A stretch of DNA of 64,000 nt from Burkholderiales bacterium (lineage in GTDB: Bacteria > Pseudomonadota > Gammaproteobacteria > Burkholderiales > SHXO01): positions 310,001-374,000 of the forward strand of contig JADZGB010000043.1 of NCBI GenBank assembly GCA_020854105.1, in the 5' to 3' direction. Positions 8,916 through 19,067 of this stretch are shown piece by piece (position 1 is the first letter of the stretch; each line of letters opens with the position of its first letter). Both the position numbers and the translations under genes were made by a program. A model generated the notes under the pieces. It made no database searches. It had not been told where the DNA came from and saw only the letters and a program-made list of their open reading frames with translations.

Positions 8916-10772
8916 TCACGCCCTCCTGATGCCGGTTAGATCGCGCACCGCGCCCTGGTGCGCCGAGGTCGCCAGCAGCGCATAGGCCTGCAGCGCACGC
9001 GACACTTTGCGCGGGCGCGGCGGCGGCGCCCACGCCTGCGCCCCGCGCGCGATTTCCGCTTCGCGCCGCGCATCGAGCTGGGCCTGCGGCACTTCCAGCG
9101 TGATGCGGCGAGCCGGGATGTCGATGGCGATGCGGTCCCCGTCGCGCACCAGTGCGATGCAGCCACCGGAGGCGGCCTCCGGTGAGACGTGCCCGATCGA
9201 CAGGCCTGCGTTGGCGCCCGAATAGCGCCCGTCGGTCACCATCGCGCAGCTGCGATCGAGTCCGCGCGCCTTCAACCGGATGGCGAGCTGCGCCATTTCC
9301 TGCATGCCGGGTCCGCCGCGCGGACCCTCGAAGCGCACCACCACCACGTGGCCCGGCTGGACCCTGCCCTCGTTCATCGCCGCCGCCGCCTCGGATTCGC
9401 TGTCGAAGCAGATCGCCTCGCCACTGAAGCGCACCATGTCTTCGTGCACGGCGGCGGTCTTCACCACGCAGCCGTCGGGCGCGAGGTTGCCTGTCAGCAC
9501 CGCCAGCCCGCCTTCGGGTGAATAGGCGTGCGCGCCGTCGCGAATGCAGCCCTGCGCACGATCGAGGTCGAGGGCATCGAAGCGCCGGCTCTGCGAGAAC
9601 GCCTGCGTAGTCGGCACGCCGCCGGGCGCTGCGCAAAACAGCCGGTGCACGGCCTCGTCGCGGGTACGCCGCACGTCCCAGCGCGCCAGGGCATCTGCCA
9701 GCGTGGGGGCGTGCACCGTCGGCAACGAGGTGTCCAGCAGGCCCAGGCGGTCGAGTTCGCCGAGGATGCCCATCACGCCGCCGGCACGGTGCACGTCCTC
9801 GATGTGCCACTGGCTCGTTGCAGGCGAGATCTTGCACAGGTGCGGGGTCTCGCGCGAGAGGCGGTCCACGTCATCCAGGCCGAAGCGGATCCCGCCTTCA
9901 TAGGCGGCGGCCAGGGTGTGCAGGAGGGAGTTGGTGGAACCGCCCATGGCCATGTCCAGGCGCATGGCGTTGATGAACGCCCCGCGCGAGGCGACGTTGC
10001 GCGGCAGCACGCTCGTGTCACCCTGCACGTAATGGCGCTGGCACAGTTCCACCGCCACGCGGCCGGCGCGCAGGAACAGGCCGCGACGCTCGGCATGGGT
10101 GGCGAGCAGCGTGCCGTTGCCGGGCAGCGCCAGGCCCAGGGCCTCGGTCAGGCAGTTCATGGAATTGGCGGTGAACATGCCCGAGCAGGACCCGCAGGTC
10201 GGACAGGCGACGGCTTCCATCGCGGCGATGTCGGCCTTGCTCGAGCGCGGATCGGCCGATGCGATCGCCATCGACACCACGTCCACCTTCTCCACGCCCT
10301 GGCCGCGGTCGATGCGCCCGGCCTCCATCGGACCGCCGGACACGAACACGGTCGGGATGTTCAGGCGCATCGTCGCCAGCAGCATGCCGGGCGTGATCTT
10401 GTCGCAGTTGGAGATGCACACCAGCGCGTCGGCGCAGTGCGCGTTGACCATATACTCGATGGAATCGGCGATCAGCTCGCGCGAGGGCAGCGAATAGAGC
10501 ATGCCGTCGTGACCGTTGGCGATGCCGTCGTCCACCGCGATGGTGTGAAATTCGCGCGCCACGCCGCCGGCAGCCTCGATCTCGCGCGCCACCAGCTGCC
10601 CCAGATCCCGCAGGTGCACGTGGCCCGGTACGAATTGCGTGTAGCTGTTGGCGATGGCGATGATCGGCTTGGAGAAGTCGTCGTCGGTGAGGCCGGTGGC
10701 GCGCCACAGCGCGCGTGCGGCCATGGCGGTCGTGCCCTGGGTGACCAGTGCGGAGCGATACGGAGAGGACAT
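8916..10772 (-). CDS. ilvD: Dihydroxyacid dehydratase-like IlvD/Edd protein, paralogue 2
   Basis: 618 aa. The start ATG at 10772 gives the IlvD-like N-terminus [16 protein letters not shown]; longer upstream readings run into the preceding gene. Cluster and metal motifs are canonical: [43 protein letters not shown], and [21 protein letters not shown]. The family dehydrates 2,3-dihydroxy acids to 2-oxoacids with a [2Fe-2S] or [4Fe-4S] cluster. It lies 44 bp downstream of IOR1 on the same strand, so its 2-oxoacid product could feed the ferredoxin-dependent oxidoreductase. A putative operator within the 3' end of IOR1 may also give it its own promoter. An anabolic role cannot be excluded, but no other ilv gene is present. 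Confidence 0.85.
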   Translation of the reverse strand: MSSPYRSALVTQGTTAMAARALWRATGLTDDDFSKPIIAIANSYTQFVPGHVHLRDLGQLVAREIEAAGGVAREFHTIAVDDGIANGHDGMLYSLPSRELIADSIEYMVNAHCADALVCISNCDKITPGMLLATMRLNIPTVFVSGGPMEAGRIDRGQGVEKVDVVSMAIASADPRSSKADIAAMEAVACPTCGSCSGMFTANSMNCLTEALGLALPGNGTLLATHAERRGLFLRAGRVAVELCQRHYVQGDTSVLPRNVASRGAFINAMRLDMAMGGSTNSLLHTLAAAYEGGIRFGLDDVDRLSRETPHLCKISPATSQWHIEDVHRAGGVMGILGELDRLGLLDTSLPTVHAPTLADALARWDVRRTRDEAVHRLFCAAPGGVPTTQAFSQSRRFDALDLDRAQGCIRDGAHAYSPEGGLAVLTGNLAPDGCVVKTAAVHEDMVRFSGEAICFDSESEAAAAMNEGRVQPGHVVVVRFEGPRGGPGMQEMAQLAIRLKARGLDRSCAMVTDGRYSGANAGLSIGHVSPEAASGGCIALVRDGDRIAIDIPARRITLEVPQAQLDARREAEIARGAQAWAPPPRPRKVSRALQAYALLATSAHQGAVRDLTGIRRA

Positions 10773-10816
10773 GTCGGCGTGCAATCCCTTGGGTTGGATC
10801 GGATCTGGAGCGCAGG

Positions 10817-13800
10817 CTATGCGCGGACGCGGCTGCGGGGATCGTCCGTTTCGACGAATCGGACGAACGTTTCTGCCGGCCTGCCCTCCAGCAGCGCGCT
10901 CAGGATGGGCGGCAATGGCGCATCGATCCCCAGCGCGGCTGCCTGGTCCTGCACGGCAGCCAGATAGGCCACGATGGCGCGCAGCTTCACCGGCCCGTAG
11001 CCGCGCACCTGATCGGGCAGGCCGGCGAGCAGCACCGCCGCGTCGTAGTGCTGCGCATCGAGCGCGTCGCTGACCCGCTGCAGCAGCATCCAATAGTGCC
11101 CGGCGAGCGCACGCTCGAGGCGGCGCTCGTGGGTGCGGGCGAGCGGATCGAAGGGCGTGCCGCGCAGCCGGCGCGCCCAGCGCAGGACCCGGAGCATCGG
11201 CGTGAACCAGGCGCCGATGCGCGGCTTGCGCTGGAAGCCCAGCCGGCGCAGCCAGGTCGGATGCAGGTTGTACCAGATGCGCGCACCCGCGCCGAAGGTG
11301 GCCTGCAGCCGGGCCCGTTCACCTTCGTCGAGCAGCAGGCGTGCGACCTCGTACTCGTCCTTCACCGCCAGCAGCCTGTGCAGCGCGCGCGCAGCCGCTT
11401 CGCTCAGTTGCGTGCGCGCGCCCACGAGCATGCGCTCGGCGCGGCGCACCGCGCTCACCTGCTGCACGTAGCGGCGTGCCAGCGCCTCGCCCTGGTAGCC
11501 GACCAGATCGCTCGCACGCACGCTCGTCAGCTGCCGCAGCCCGGCTGCCTCGGCGTCGATGCCATCGGCAATCCACGCCGCCACCTGCCGCGGCAGCGCC
11601 GCTGCGGCCGGCGCCGGCGACGCGGCGGCGCGCGCGCCCTCGCCGGCAGCGGCTTCCACGCGCGCGGGATCGACCACCCAGGCACGGCCCCAGCGGAACG
11701 CCTGCACGTTCATGCGCACGGCCACGCCGTTGAGTGCGATCGCCTGCTCGATCGACGCGGCCGCAATGGGCAGCGCCCCGCACTGCCACGCGACGCCCAC
11801 CAGGAAGAAGTTGCTTGCCATGTGATCGCCGAGCAGCCCCTCGGCGATGCCCTGCGCGTCGAGCCAGCGGTTCGCCTCGCGCCGCGTGACCGCGTCGATG
11901 CGCGCACGCAGTTCCGCGAACAGCGGGAAGTGCTTGCTGCGGTCGGCCACCATCTCGCCGGTGGGAACGGCGGTGGTGGAGACGATCGCGACGGTGCGCT
12001 CGGGTGCGGCCAGTGCGAGATTGACCGCGCTGGCCGCCACCAGCACGTCGAAGCCCAGATACAGGTCGGCGCCGCCGCTGCCCACGGTGGGCGCGGCATC
12101 CGTTCCCGGCGGCATCACCTTCAGGTGCGAGATCACCGGCCCGGCCTTCTGGCTCGAGCCGGTGTGGTCGTAGCCCTGCACCGCCTGGCCGGCGAGGAAG
12201 GCGGCGGTACCCAGCACCTGATTGACCGTCACCACGCCGGTGCCGCCCACCCCCATCAGGCAGACCGAGAAGCGCTCGCGCGGCACGATGCAGGCAGGCT
12301 CGGGCAGGACCAGGTCGACCGGCAGCGGCAGGTCGCGCGCGAGCCGGTCGCGCCGCTCGACCTGCGCCGCCTCGACGGTGAGGAAGGACGGGCAATCGCC
12401 GCGCACGCACGACAGATCCTGGTTGCACGAGGACTGGTGGATGCGCGTCCTGCAGCCGAACTCGGTGGCGACCGGCTGCACGCTCAGGCAGTTGCTCTTC
12501 TCGCCGCAGTCGCCACAGCCTTCGCAGACGCGCTCGTTGATGAAGGCCGACACCGGCCGGTATTCCATCCTGGCGCGCCTGCGCAGACGCCGCTTCTGCG
12601 TCGCGCACATCTGCTCGTGCAGCAGTACGGTCACGCCGGGTGTGCGCGCGAGCAATTCCTCCGCCTCCAGCAGCCGCTCCCGCGGCCACACCTCGGCACT
12701 GGCGACGCGGCCGCCGGTGTAGCGTTCGGGTTCGTCCGTAGTGACGATGATGCGCGCCACGCCCTCCGCTTCGAGCAGCTTGATCATCGCCGGCACGGCC
12801 AAGCCGCCCTCGATGTCCTGGCCGCCGGTCATTGCCACGGTGGAGTTGACCAGCAGCTTGTAGGTGATGGTGGTCCCTTCGGCCACGGCGAAACGCAGCG
12901 CCAGATGGCCGGAGTGCGCGAAGGTGCCGTCGCCGAGGTTCTGGAAGAAGTGCCCGGTGCCGGTGAACGGAGCCAGCCCCACCCACTGTGCGCCCTCGCC
13001 GCCCATCTGCGTGTGGCCGAGCACCCTGCCGTATCCCTTGGTCATCCACAGCGCCATGACGTGGCAGCCGATGCCGGCGCCGACGATCGCGCCCTCGGGC
13101 GCCTTCAGGCTGGAGTTGTGTGGACAGCCCGAGCAGAAATACGGCATGCGCGCAGTGGACAGCGGTGCGAGCGGTGATGTCGGCGCGGCCAGAAACGCCG
13201 CGCGCGCACGACCGGCGGCGTTGCCCGCGCGCTCGATCAGCGTTCCGAGGCGGGCGATCAGGGCCCGCGCGATCGCGTCAGGCGACAGTTCCCCGTGCAC
13301 CGGCAGCAGAATCGCGCCCTCCGCGTCGCGCTTGCCCAGCACGCGCGGGCGCACCGGCTCGGCGTACAGCAGATCCTTGATGAACAGTTCCAGGAACGGA
13401 CGCTTGTCCTCGACCACGAGGATCTCGTCCAGGCCGCGGGCGAAGCGGCGTACGATCTCGGGTTCGAGCGGAAACACCATGCCGATCCTGAGCAGGCGGA
13501 TGCCATCGTCACGCAGCACGGCATCGGACAGGCCGAGGTCGTCGAGTGCCTGGCGCAGATCGTACCAGGTCTTGCCACTGGCGACGATGCCGATGCGCGC
13601 GTGCGGCGGGTCGAGCACGACGCGATTCAGCCCATTCAGCGCCGCGTAGCGGCGTGCGATCTCGAGCTGCGCCTCGAACATGGCGCGTTCGGCCTCGACC
13701 AGGGCCCCGGCCACGTCGTTCACGCGCACTGCCGGCCGGAAGGGCCGGCCGTCGAAGATCACCTCGGGGATCCTGGGCTGCACGCGCTCGCGCCCGACCA

Positions 13801-14467
13801 TGGCGATGGCGGCGCTGTCGGCCACGTCGGTGACGAGCTTGAGGCCCACGTACAGCCCGCTCGCGCGCGACAGGGCGAAGCCGTGCTGGCCGTAGTCCAG
13901 CATCTCCTGGATGTTGCCGGGCGCGAGCACCGGCATCATGAACTTGTAGAAGGCCGGCGCGGAGTCACTCGGGAAGATGGTCGAGCGCGCCTGCGGGTCG
14001 TCGCCCGCCACCACCAGCACGCCGCCGTGCGCGGCGGTGCCGCGAAAGTTGGCGTGATTGAACGCATCACCCGAACGGTCCACCCCGGGCGCCTTGCCGA
14101 ACCACATGGCGAACACGCCGTCGTAGCGCGGATGCGGCACCGCGTGCAGCAGTTGCGTGCCGAAGGCCGCGGTGGCGGCAAGCTCCTCGTTCAGGCCCTG
14201 CTTGTGCACGATGTGGTGGCGCGCGAGCAGTTCGCGCTGCCGTTGCATCTCGCCGTCCACCCCGCCCACCGGCGAACCGGGATAGCCGCACACGAACCCG
14301 GCGGTGTTCAGGCCGTTGCGCTGGTCCAGCCGGCGCTGATCGAGCATCAGGCGCAGCAGCGCCTGCATGCCGGTCAGATAGACCGCACCCTCGGTGCGGG
14401 TGTAGCGCTGGTTCAGGTCGAAATCGGCGGCGCCGGCACTCGCGGGCCGGGAGGGATCGGCTTGCAT
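10817..14467 (-). CDS. Fused indolepyruvate/2-oxoacid:ferredoxin oxidoreductase (IOR1)
   Basis: 1216 aa, joining alpha- and beta-type halves of indolepyruvate ferredoxin oxidoreductase in one chain. The family oxidatively decarboxylates 2-oxoacids to acyl-CoA using thiamine diphosphate and Fe-S clusters. Visible features are an N-terminal pyrimidine-binding region ([18 protein letters not shown]), the TPP-binding block [12 protein letters not shown] followed by [15 protein letters not shown], a cysteine-rich region ([13 protein letters not shown], then [17 protein letters not shown]), and the gamma-type [12 protein letters not shown] domain. The ATG at 14467 gives the usual N-terminus; a GTG at 14476 is possible and neither has a strong ribosome site. 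The gene sits between thiolase (gap 92 bp) and ilvD2 (gap 44 bp) on the same strand. The true substrate could be branched or aromatic 2-oxoacids. Confidence 0.88.
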   Translation of the reverse strand: MQADPSRPASAGAADFDLNQRYTRTEGAVYLTGMQALLRLMLDQRRLDQRNGLNTAGFVCGYPGSPVGGVDGEMQRQRELLARHHIVHKQGLNEELAATAAFGTQLLHAVPHPRYDGVFAMWFGKAPGVDRSGDAFNHANFRGTAAHGGVLVVAGDDPQARSTIFPSDSAPAFYKFMMPVLAPGNIQEMLDYGQHGFALSRASGLYVGLKLVTDVADSAAIAMVGRERVQPRIPEVIFDGRPFRPAVRVNDVAGALVEAERAMFEAQLEIARRYAALNGLNRVVLDPPHARIGIVASGKTWYDLRQALDDLGLSDAVLRDDGIRLLRIGMVFPLEPEIVRRFARGLDEILVVEDKRPFLELFIKDLLYAEPVRPRVLGKRDAEGAILLPVHGELSPDAIARALIARLGTLIERAGNAAGRARAAFLAAPTSPLAPLSTARMPYFCSGCPHNSSLKAPEGAIVGAGIGCHVMALWMTKGYGRVLGHTQMGGEGAQWVGLAPFTGTGHFFQNLGDGTFAHSGHLALRFAVAEGTTITYKLLVNSTVAMTGGQDIEGGLAVPAMIKLLEAEGVARIIVTTDEPERYTGGRVASAEVWPRERLLEAEELLARTPGVTVLLHEQMCATQKRRLRRRARMEYRPVSAFINERVCEGCGDCGEKSNCLSVQPVATEFGCRTRIHQSSCNQDLSCVRGDCPSFLTVEAAQVERRDRLARDLPLPVDLVLPEPACIVPRERFSVCLMGVGGTGVVTVNQVLGTAAFLAGQAVQGYDHTGSSQKAGPVISHLKVMPPGTDAAPTVGSGGADLYLGFDVLVAASAVNLALAAPERTVAIVSTTAVPTGEMVADRSKHFPLFAELRARIDAVTRREANRWLDAQGIAEGLLGDHMASNFFLVGVAWQCGALPIAAASIEQAIALNGVAVRMNVQAFRWGRAWVVDPARVEAAAGEGARAAASPAPAAAALPRQVAAWIADGIDAEAAGLRQLTSVRASDLVGYQGEALARRYVQQVSAVRRAERMLVGARTQLSEAAARALHRLLAVKDEYEVARLLLDEGERARLQATFGAGARIWYNLHPTWLRRLGFQRKPRIGAWFTPMLRVLRWARRLRGTPFDPLARTHERRLERALAGHYWMLLQRVSDALDAQHYDAAVLLAGLPDQVRGYGPVKLRAIVAYLAAVQDQAAALGIDAPLPPILSALLEGRPAETFVRFVETDDPRSRVRA
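10842..10857. promoter_or_regulatory. Putative operator, TCGTC-type palindrome, upstream of ilvD2 and inside IOR1
   Basis: TCGTCCGTTTCGACGA, identical to the copy at 15897-15912. It lies within the last codons of IOR1 (encoding FVETDD), centred 78 bp upstream of the ilvD2 start, the same spacing as at stand-alone promoters. This suggests an internal promoter. Its coding position makes chance somewhat more likely than for the intergenic copies. Confidence 0.5.
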
Positions 14468-14559
14468 GGCATTCACGGGGCTACGGTCGCGACCTCGCGG
14501 TCCGAAGGGGCGGTCCGAAGGGAGGGAATCGCCGCCGCGCCCGGCGGCGGCCATCCCGG

Positions 14560-15735
14560 CTACAGGCGCTCGACGATGGTGACGTTGGCCATGCCGCCGC
14601 CCTCGCACATGGTCTGCAGGCCGTAGCGTGCGCCGCGGCGGCGCAGCGCGTGCACCAGCGTAGTCATCAGCTTGGTGCCGGAGCTGCCCAGCGGATGGCC
14701 CAGCGCGATGGCGCCGCCGTGCACGTTGAGACGAGTCGGATCTGCCTCCAGCGTCTTCAGCCACGCCATCGGCACCGGCGCGAACGCCTCGTTCACCTCG
14801 TACAGGTCGATCTCGCCGATGCGCATGCCGGCCTTCTGCAGCGCACGCTGCGAGACCGCCAGCGGCGTGTCGAGCATCACCACGGGATCGCCGCCCAGCA
14901 CGCTCATGTGGTGCACCCGTGCCAGCGGTTGCGCGCCCAGCGCCGCGAGCCCGCGCTCGTTGACCACCAGCACCGCGCTGGCGCCGTCACAGATCTGGCT
15001 GGCGTTGGCGGCGGTGATGACTCCGCCCTCGCGCAGCAGCTTCACGCTCTGGATGCCCTCCAGCGAGGCGTCGAAGCGGATGCCCTCGTCCACCGTGTGC
15101 ATCTCGCCGGTGGGTTCGCCCTGCGCGCCACGCACCTCGAGCGGCAGGATCTCGGTCTCGAATGCGCCGGCGTCGACGGCGGCGGCGGCCTTGCGATGGC
15201 TCTCGAGCGCGAAGCGGTCGAGCACGTCCTTGCCGAAGCCGTGCTGGCGCGCCAGCATCTCGGCGCCGGTGAACTGACTGAAATCCTGCGGATAGCGGCT
15301 GCGCAGGCTGCAGTCCTGGTAGTAGCCCATGCCGGCCTTCTGCGCCAGCGCGGCGGTGCTGAACATCGGCACGCGGCTCATGCTCTCGATACCGGCGGCG
15401 ATCACCACGTCGTTCACGCCGGACATCACCGCCTGGGCGGCAAAATGCAGCGCCTGCTGCGACGAGCCGCACTGCCGGTCGATGCTGGTGCCCGGCACGG
15501 TGATCGGCAGGCGGGAGGCGAGCACGGCGTTGCGCGCGATGTTCATCGCCTGCTCCCCGCCCTGCATGACGCAGCCCATGATGACGTCGTCCACGGCGGC
15601 GGGGTCGACGCCGGTGCGCTCGATCAGGCCGTCCAGGATTCGCGCGGCCAGATCGACCGGATGCCACCCGGCGAGGCGGCCGGCGCGGCGGCCGCCGGCG
15701 GTGCGGACTGCGTCGACGATGAATGCTTCTGCCAT
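14560..15735 (-). CDS. Thiolase, acetyl-CoA C-acyltransferase
   Basis: 391 aa, the normal length for a degradative thiolase. The nucleophile Cys89 is in SIDRQCGSSQQ, and the C-terminal catalytic pair is His347 in GGAIALGHPLG and Cys377 in MCEGGGMANV. It cleaves 3-oxoacyl-CoA with CoA to acetyl-CoA (or propionyl-CoA) and a shortened acyl-CoA. The start at 15735 follows GAGGAA and begins MAEAFIVDAVRT, the standard thiolase N-terminus; longer readings cross the promoter. It is the first gene of thiolase-IOR1-ilvD2 and is divergent from an HSD10-like dehydrogenase, the preceding step of beta-oxidation. Each arm of the shared intergenic region carries its own operator. Confidence 0.93.
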   Translation of the reverse strand: MAEAFIVDAVRTAGGRRAGRLAGWHPVDLAARILDGLIERTGVDPAAVDDVIMGCVMQGGEQAMNIARNAVLASRLPITVPGTSIDRQCGSSQQALHFAAQAVMSGVNDVVIAAGIESMSRVPMFSTAALAQKAGMGYYQDCSLRSRYPQDFSQFTGAEMLARQHGFGKDVLDRFALESHRKAAAAVDAGAFETEILPLEVRGAQGEPTGEMHTVDEGIRFDASLEGIQSVKLLREGGVITAANASQICDGASAVLVVNERGLAALGAQPLARVHHMSVLGGDPVVMLDTPLAVSQRALQKAGMRIGEIDLYEVNEAFAPVPMAWLKTLEADPTRLNVHGGAIALGHPLGSSGTKLMTTLVHALRRRGARYGLQTMCEGGGMANVTIVERL

Positions 15736-15815
15736 GTTCGTGTTCCTCGTGCAGTTGAGCGGCGCCCCGGGCACCGGCAGTGGATTATCTTCCCCCAGCC
15801 GCGGGTCGGCGGGCG

Positions 15816-15831
15816 TCGTCCGAACCGACGA
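15816..15831. promoter_or_regulatory. Putative operator, TCGTC-type palindrome, thiolase promoter
   Basis: TCGTCCGAACCGACGA, identical to the site at 38618-38633. Its centre is 88 bp upstream of the thiolase ATG (minus strand). A good -10 (GATAAT on the minus strand, 15784-15789) lies 37 bp further on with no recognisable -35, as expected for an activator-dependent promoter. Confidence 0.7.
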
Positions 15832-15896
15832 AAACGCACCGGGGATCGCCTGGTGCACCCGCACCGGGGATGACATGGTGTGTCGGGTACGCGACA

Positions 15897-15912
15897 TCGT
15901 CCGTTTCGACGA
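15897..15912. promoter_or_regulatory. Putative operator, TCGTC-type palindrome, SDR promoter
   Basis: TCGTCCGTTTCGACGA, centred 69 bp upstream of the SDR ATG and 81 bp from the thiolase-side copy. Two copies in one divergent spacer, one per gene, argue strongly against chance. Confidence 0.7.
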
Positions 15913-15973
15913 TGCCGGCACCCGCGCACGCGGGCAAAGTGCGGCCATCCTATCGTCTCCCGGAGAGCGCAGC

Positions 15974-16756
15974 ATGAAACTCGGATCCGGCATCGCCGCC
16001 GTCGTCACCGGAGGCGCCTCCGGCCTGGGAGCGGCCACCGCGTGCCTGCTCGCGGGCCATGGCGTCAAGGTCGCTGTCCTCGACATGAACGAGGCGCTCG
16101 GCAGCGCGCTGGCGCGCGAGATCGGCGGCCGCTTCTGCCCGGTGGACGTCACCTCCGACGAACAGGTCGATGCCGCTCTGGCGGCTGCGCGCGCGGCCCA
16201 CGGCCAGGAACGCATCCTGGTCAACTGCGCGGGTACCGGCAATGCGTTCAAGACCGCGAGCGTGGACAGGACCACAGGCGCAGCCAGGCACTTTCCGATC
16301 GACGCGTTCGACCGCCTGATTCAGATCAACCTGGTGGGCACCTTCCGCTGCATCGCCAAGAGCGCGGCCGGCATGCTCGGCCTGCCGCCGCTGGAGGACG
16401 GCGAGCGCGGCGTGATCGTCAACACCGCCTCCGTCGCCGCCCAGGACGGGCAGATCGGACAGGCCGCCTACGCCGCCTCCAAGGCCGCGATCGTCGGCAT
16501 GACCCTGCCGATCGCGCGCGACCTGATGAACGACGGCATCCGCATCAACACGATCCTTCCGGGCATCTTCGACACGCCGCTGATGCAGGGCCTGCCGGAC
16601 CACGTCAAGGCCGCGCTGGCGGCGTCGGTGCCCTTCCCCAAGCGGCTCGGCCGGCCGGAGGAATTCGCCGTCGCGGTCGAGGCGCTGATCGCCACGTCCT
16701 ACTTCAACGGCGAATCATTGCGCCTTGACGGCGCCATCCGCATGCCGCCGCGCTGA
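15974..16756 (+). CDS. SDR-family 3-hydroxyacyl-CoA dehydrogenase, HSD10-like
   Basis: 260 aa classical short-chain dehydrogenase. It has the cofactor motif TGGASGLG (12-19), an acidic residue after strand 2 (VLDMN, Asp37) indicating NAD preference, NCAG at 84-87, and the catalytic Ser153, Tyr166 and Lys170 (YAASK). The insert between NCAG and the catalytic serine, and the ending LRLDGAIRMPPR, resemble type-II 3-hydroxyacyl-CoA dehydrogenases (HSD17B10), which oxidise 2-methyl-3-hydroxyacyl-CoA in isoleucine and branched-acid degradation. GGAGAG precedes the ATG. Divergent pairing with thiolase fits the last two beta-oxidation steps. The exact substrate is inferred. Confidence 0.85.
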   Translation: MKLGSGIAAVVTGGASGLGAATACLLAGHGVKVAVLDMNEALGSALAREIGGRFCPVDVTSDEQVDAALAAARAAHGQERILVNCAGTGNAFKTASVDRTTGAARHFPIDAFDRLIQINLVGTFRCIAKSAAGMLGLPPLEDGERGVIVNTASVAAQDGQIGQAAYAASKAAIVGMTLPIARDLMNDGIRINTILPGIFDTPLMQGLPDHVKAALAASVPFPKRLGRPEEFAVAVEALIATSYFNGESLRLDGAIRMPPR

Positions 16757-16811
16757 CCGGCAGGCGCATTCCTGCCGGCGATCGGCCGCGGTGGATCGCC
16801 GCGGCCGATCG
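16757..16811. terminator. Tandem perfect hairpins between convergent genes
   Basis: Two adjacent hairpins directly after the SDR stop. CCGGCAGG pairs with CCTGCCGG around a 6-nt loop (16757-16778). CGATCGGCCGCGG pairs with CCGCGGCCGATCG around a 7-nt loop (16779-16811). They fill nearly the whole 63-bp gap to the convergent SBP gene and lack a U-tract, so they are best read as a bidirectional terminator or 3'-end stabiliser. Confidence 0.7.
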
Positions 16812-16819
16812 CGCGAGGC

Positions 16820-18022
16820 TCAATTGCCGCCGATCAGATCGCCGAACAGTTCCCAGTTCCTGCCGTTGAAGCGCATCATGCGCTGCGCCTGTATGCCGTA
16901 GTAGTCGGTCGGGCTGGTCCTGATGCGGATGCCAGGCAGCAGCATGGGCAGGGCGGCGTCCAGATTGGCGGCCTGCTTCATGATGTTCTCGCGGCTCAGG
17001 TCGTCGCCGCACTGCCTGAGCGTCTGCACCAGCGCCTGTGCCATGGTGTAGCCGTAGACGTTGAGCTGGTCGGCCGTGCTGCCGTTCGGGTAGTACTTCT
17101 TCATGAACGCCAGCCAGTCCTTGTACCCGGGATCGTTCGCCCACTGCGGATCGTTGGGATCCTTCAGGTAATAGGCGCTGACGATACCCCTGGCCTTGTC
17201 CAGCCCGGCCGGCTCGAGCACGCCCGACACCGAGGTCGCCGTGGCCGACAGGATGAACAGCGGCTTCCAGTCGATGTCATGGACCTTGCGGATGGTCTGC
17301 GAGGCCCACTTCGACACGCCGTGCACGAACAGCGTGTCCGCGCCCGAGGCCTGCAGCGCGATCACCTGGGAATCGGTGTTGGGGTCGGTTGACTCGAAGG
17401 TCGCCTCGGCCACGATCATCTTCTTCGCCAGGTCCGGCCCCAGGGCCGCCTTGATCCCGTGCACGTAGTCCTTGCCGGCGTCGTCGTTGCCGGTCAGCAG
17501 TGCGAGCTTCGCGTTCGGCTTGTTCTTCCTGATGTATTCGACGTAGATGCGCGCCTCGTCCAGGTAGGACGGCTGCAGCACGATGGTCCACGGATAGTTC
17601 TTGTAGTCGCCGAAGGTGGATGCGCCGGCCCCGGTGAACAGCTGCGGCACCTTCCGGCCGTTGAGATACTTGCGCACCGACACGTTCGGCGCGGTGCCGA
17701 GAATGTTGAAGATGAAGGCGACCCGGTCACGCTCGATCAGGCGGCGCACCTGCTCGACCGTCTTCGGCGGGCTGTAAGCGTCGTCGAGGGTGATCAGGTT
17801 CAGCTGCCGCCCGTTCACGCCCCCCTGCTCGTTGATCATCCTGAAGTAGGCCGCCTCCACCCGCGAGATGGTGCCGTAGGCCGAGGCCGGGCCGCTGAGC
17901 GCGAAGGTCTGGCCGAAGGTAATCTGCTTGTCGGTGATGCCCGGCGCGTACTTCTTCTGGGCGAACGCCGGCACCGCGGCCAGCAGGCCCGCCAGTGCCA
18001 GTACGGCGAATGTCGTTCTCAT
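16820..18022 (-). CDS. Liv-type ABC transporter substrate-binding protein 1
   Basis: 400 aa periplasmic receptor of the branched-chain amino acid / aromatic acid family (type I periplasmic binding fold). It has a Sec signal peptide, MRTTFAVLALAGLLAAVPAFA, and the mature part opens with ITFGQTFALSGPASAYG, the usual ligand-loop region. GAGGAGA precedes the ATG at 18022. It is the last gene of a five-gene minus-strand set after livG, livF, livH and livM. In catabolic clusters such receptors often bind aromatic or branched carboxylates rather than amino acids, and that is likely here given the neighbours. The ligand cannot be predicted. Confidence 0.9.
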   Translation of the reverse strand: MRTTFAVLALAGLLAAVPAFAQKKYAPGITDKQITFGQTFALSGPASAYGTISRVEAAYFRMINEQGGVNGRQLNLITLDDAYSPPKTVEQVRRLIERDRVAFIFNILGTAPNVSVRKYLNGRKVPQLFTGAGASTFGDYKNYPWTIVLQPSYLDEARIYVEYIRKNKPNAKLALLTGNDDAGKDYVHGIKAALGPDLAKKMIVAEATFESTDPNTDSQVIALQASGADTLFVHGVSKWASQTIRKVHDIDWKPLFILSATATSVSGVLEPAGLDKARGIVSAYYLKDPNDPQWANDPGYKDWLAFMKKYYPNGSTADQLNVYGYTMAQALVQTLRQCGDDLSRENIMKQAANLDAALPMLLPGIRIRTSPTDYYGIQAQRMMRFNGRNWELFGDLIGGN

Positions 18023-18053
18023 CGTCTCCTCACGATCGTGGTGTTGACCTGCC

Positions 18054-19067
18054 TCATGCGCGCGTACCCGTGCGCCGGGCGATCGCGCGCCGGACCTGCC
18101 CCATGGCACCGGCGATGCCGTCGTGCATCAGGAACACGCAGGCCACCATGAACAGGCCGTAGATCGCCCACGACACCGACTTCGACATGTCGTCGGCGAT
18201 GTTGGGCACGAACTGGATGAACATCGCCCCGAACAGGGGCCCCCACAGCGAGTTGAGTCCGCCGATCACCGCGCCCACCATGAAGATGATCGACAGCAGC
18301 GGATAGAAGCTGTCCGGCGCGACGAACTGCACGCAGATCGCGCTCAGCGCGCCGGCCACGCCGGTGAACAACGCGCTGATGGCGAACGCGATGGACTTGT
18401 AGCGCGCGATGTCGATCCCCATCGCCGCCGCCGCGGTCGGATGGTTCTTGATCGCCAGCAGCGCGCGCCCGATCCTGCCCTTGAGCAGGTTGTGACCGAG
18501 CCGGAACAGCAGCACCGTCACCGCCAGGGTCAGCCAATACAGCCAGGTGTCGTTCCCCATGGGCAGGCCCCAGGGTGCGCTCGGCTTGTCGAACATGATG
18601 CCCTGCACCCCGCCTGTGTACTCCTGCAATTGCTTGTGCTTGAGTAGTTGCGGCGTGGCGACCGCCAGGGCGAAGGTGGCGAGGGCGAGATAGTGGCCTT
18701 CCAGGCGCAGCGCCGGGCGGCCGAACGCGAACCCCACCCCCAGGCACACCAGCGCGGCCACCGGGATGGTGGCGACGTAGGGCATGCCGTAGCGGGTGAC
18801 CAGGATCGCCGTAGTGTAGGCGCCCAGCGCGAAGAACGCACCGTGCCCGAGCGAGATCTGGCCGCTGTAGCCGGTGAGGATGGTCAGCCCGAGCAGGACG
18901 ATAGCGTAGATCAGCGTGGTGGTGAACTGGAACAGGCGGTAGTCGCTGACCAGCCACGGCAGCGCGCAGGCAAGCAGCAGCGCAGCCGTCCACAGCCAGG
19001 TCTGCGTGCGCCCTCCGTGCTCGGGGGCAGGCAGCAGGTCGCCGGACGCCTTCGCGGGAGCGTCCAT
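18054..19067 (-). CDS. livM: Liv-type ABC transporter permease LivM
   Basis: 337 aa polytopic inner-membrane protein with 8-10 hydrophobic segments. It contains the LivM signature LGLTILTGYSGQISLGHGAFFALGAYTTA and the coupling region LLKGRIGRALLAIKNHPTAAAAMGID, which contacts the ATPase. The ATG at 19067 shares one base with the livH stop (TGATG). The short charged N-terminus precedes the first membrane helix. It pairs with LivH to form the translocation channel of the first Liv system. It lies 31 bp before the receptor gene, so all five genes are probably one transcript. Confidence 0.93.
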   Translation of the reverse strand: MDAPAKASGDLLPAPEHGGRTQTWLWTAALLLACALPWLVSDYRLFQFTTTLIYAIVLLGLTILTGYSGQISLGHGAFFALGAYTTAILVTRYGMPYVATIPVAALVCLGVGFAFGRPALRLEGHYLALATFALAVATPQLLKHKQLQEYTGGVQGIMFDKPSAPWGLPMGNDTWLYWLTLAVTVLLFRLGHNLLKGRIGRALLAIKNHPTAAAAMGIDIARYKSIAFAISALFTGVAGALSAICVQFVAPDSFYPLLSIIFMVGAVIGGLNSLWGPLFGAMFIQFVPNIADDMSKSVSWAIYGLFMVACVFLMHDGIAGAMGQVRRAIARRTGTRA

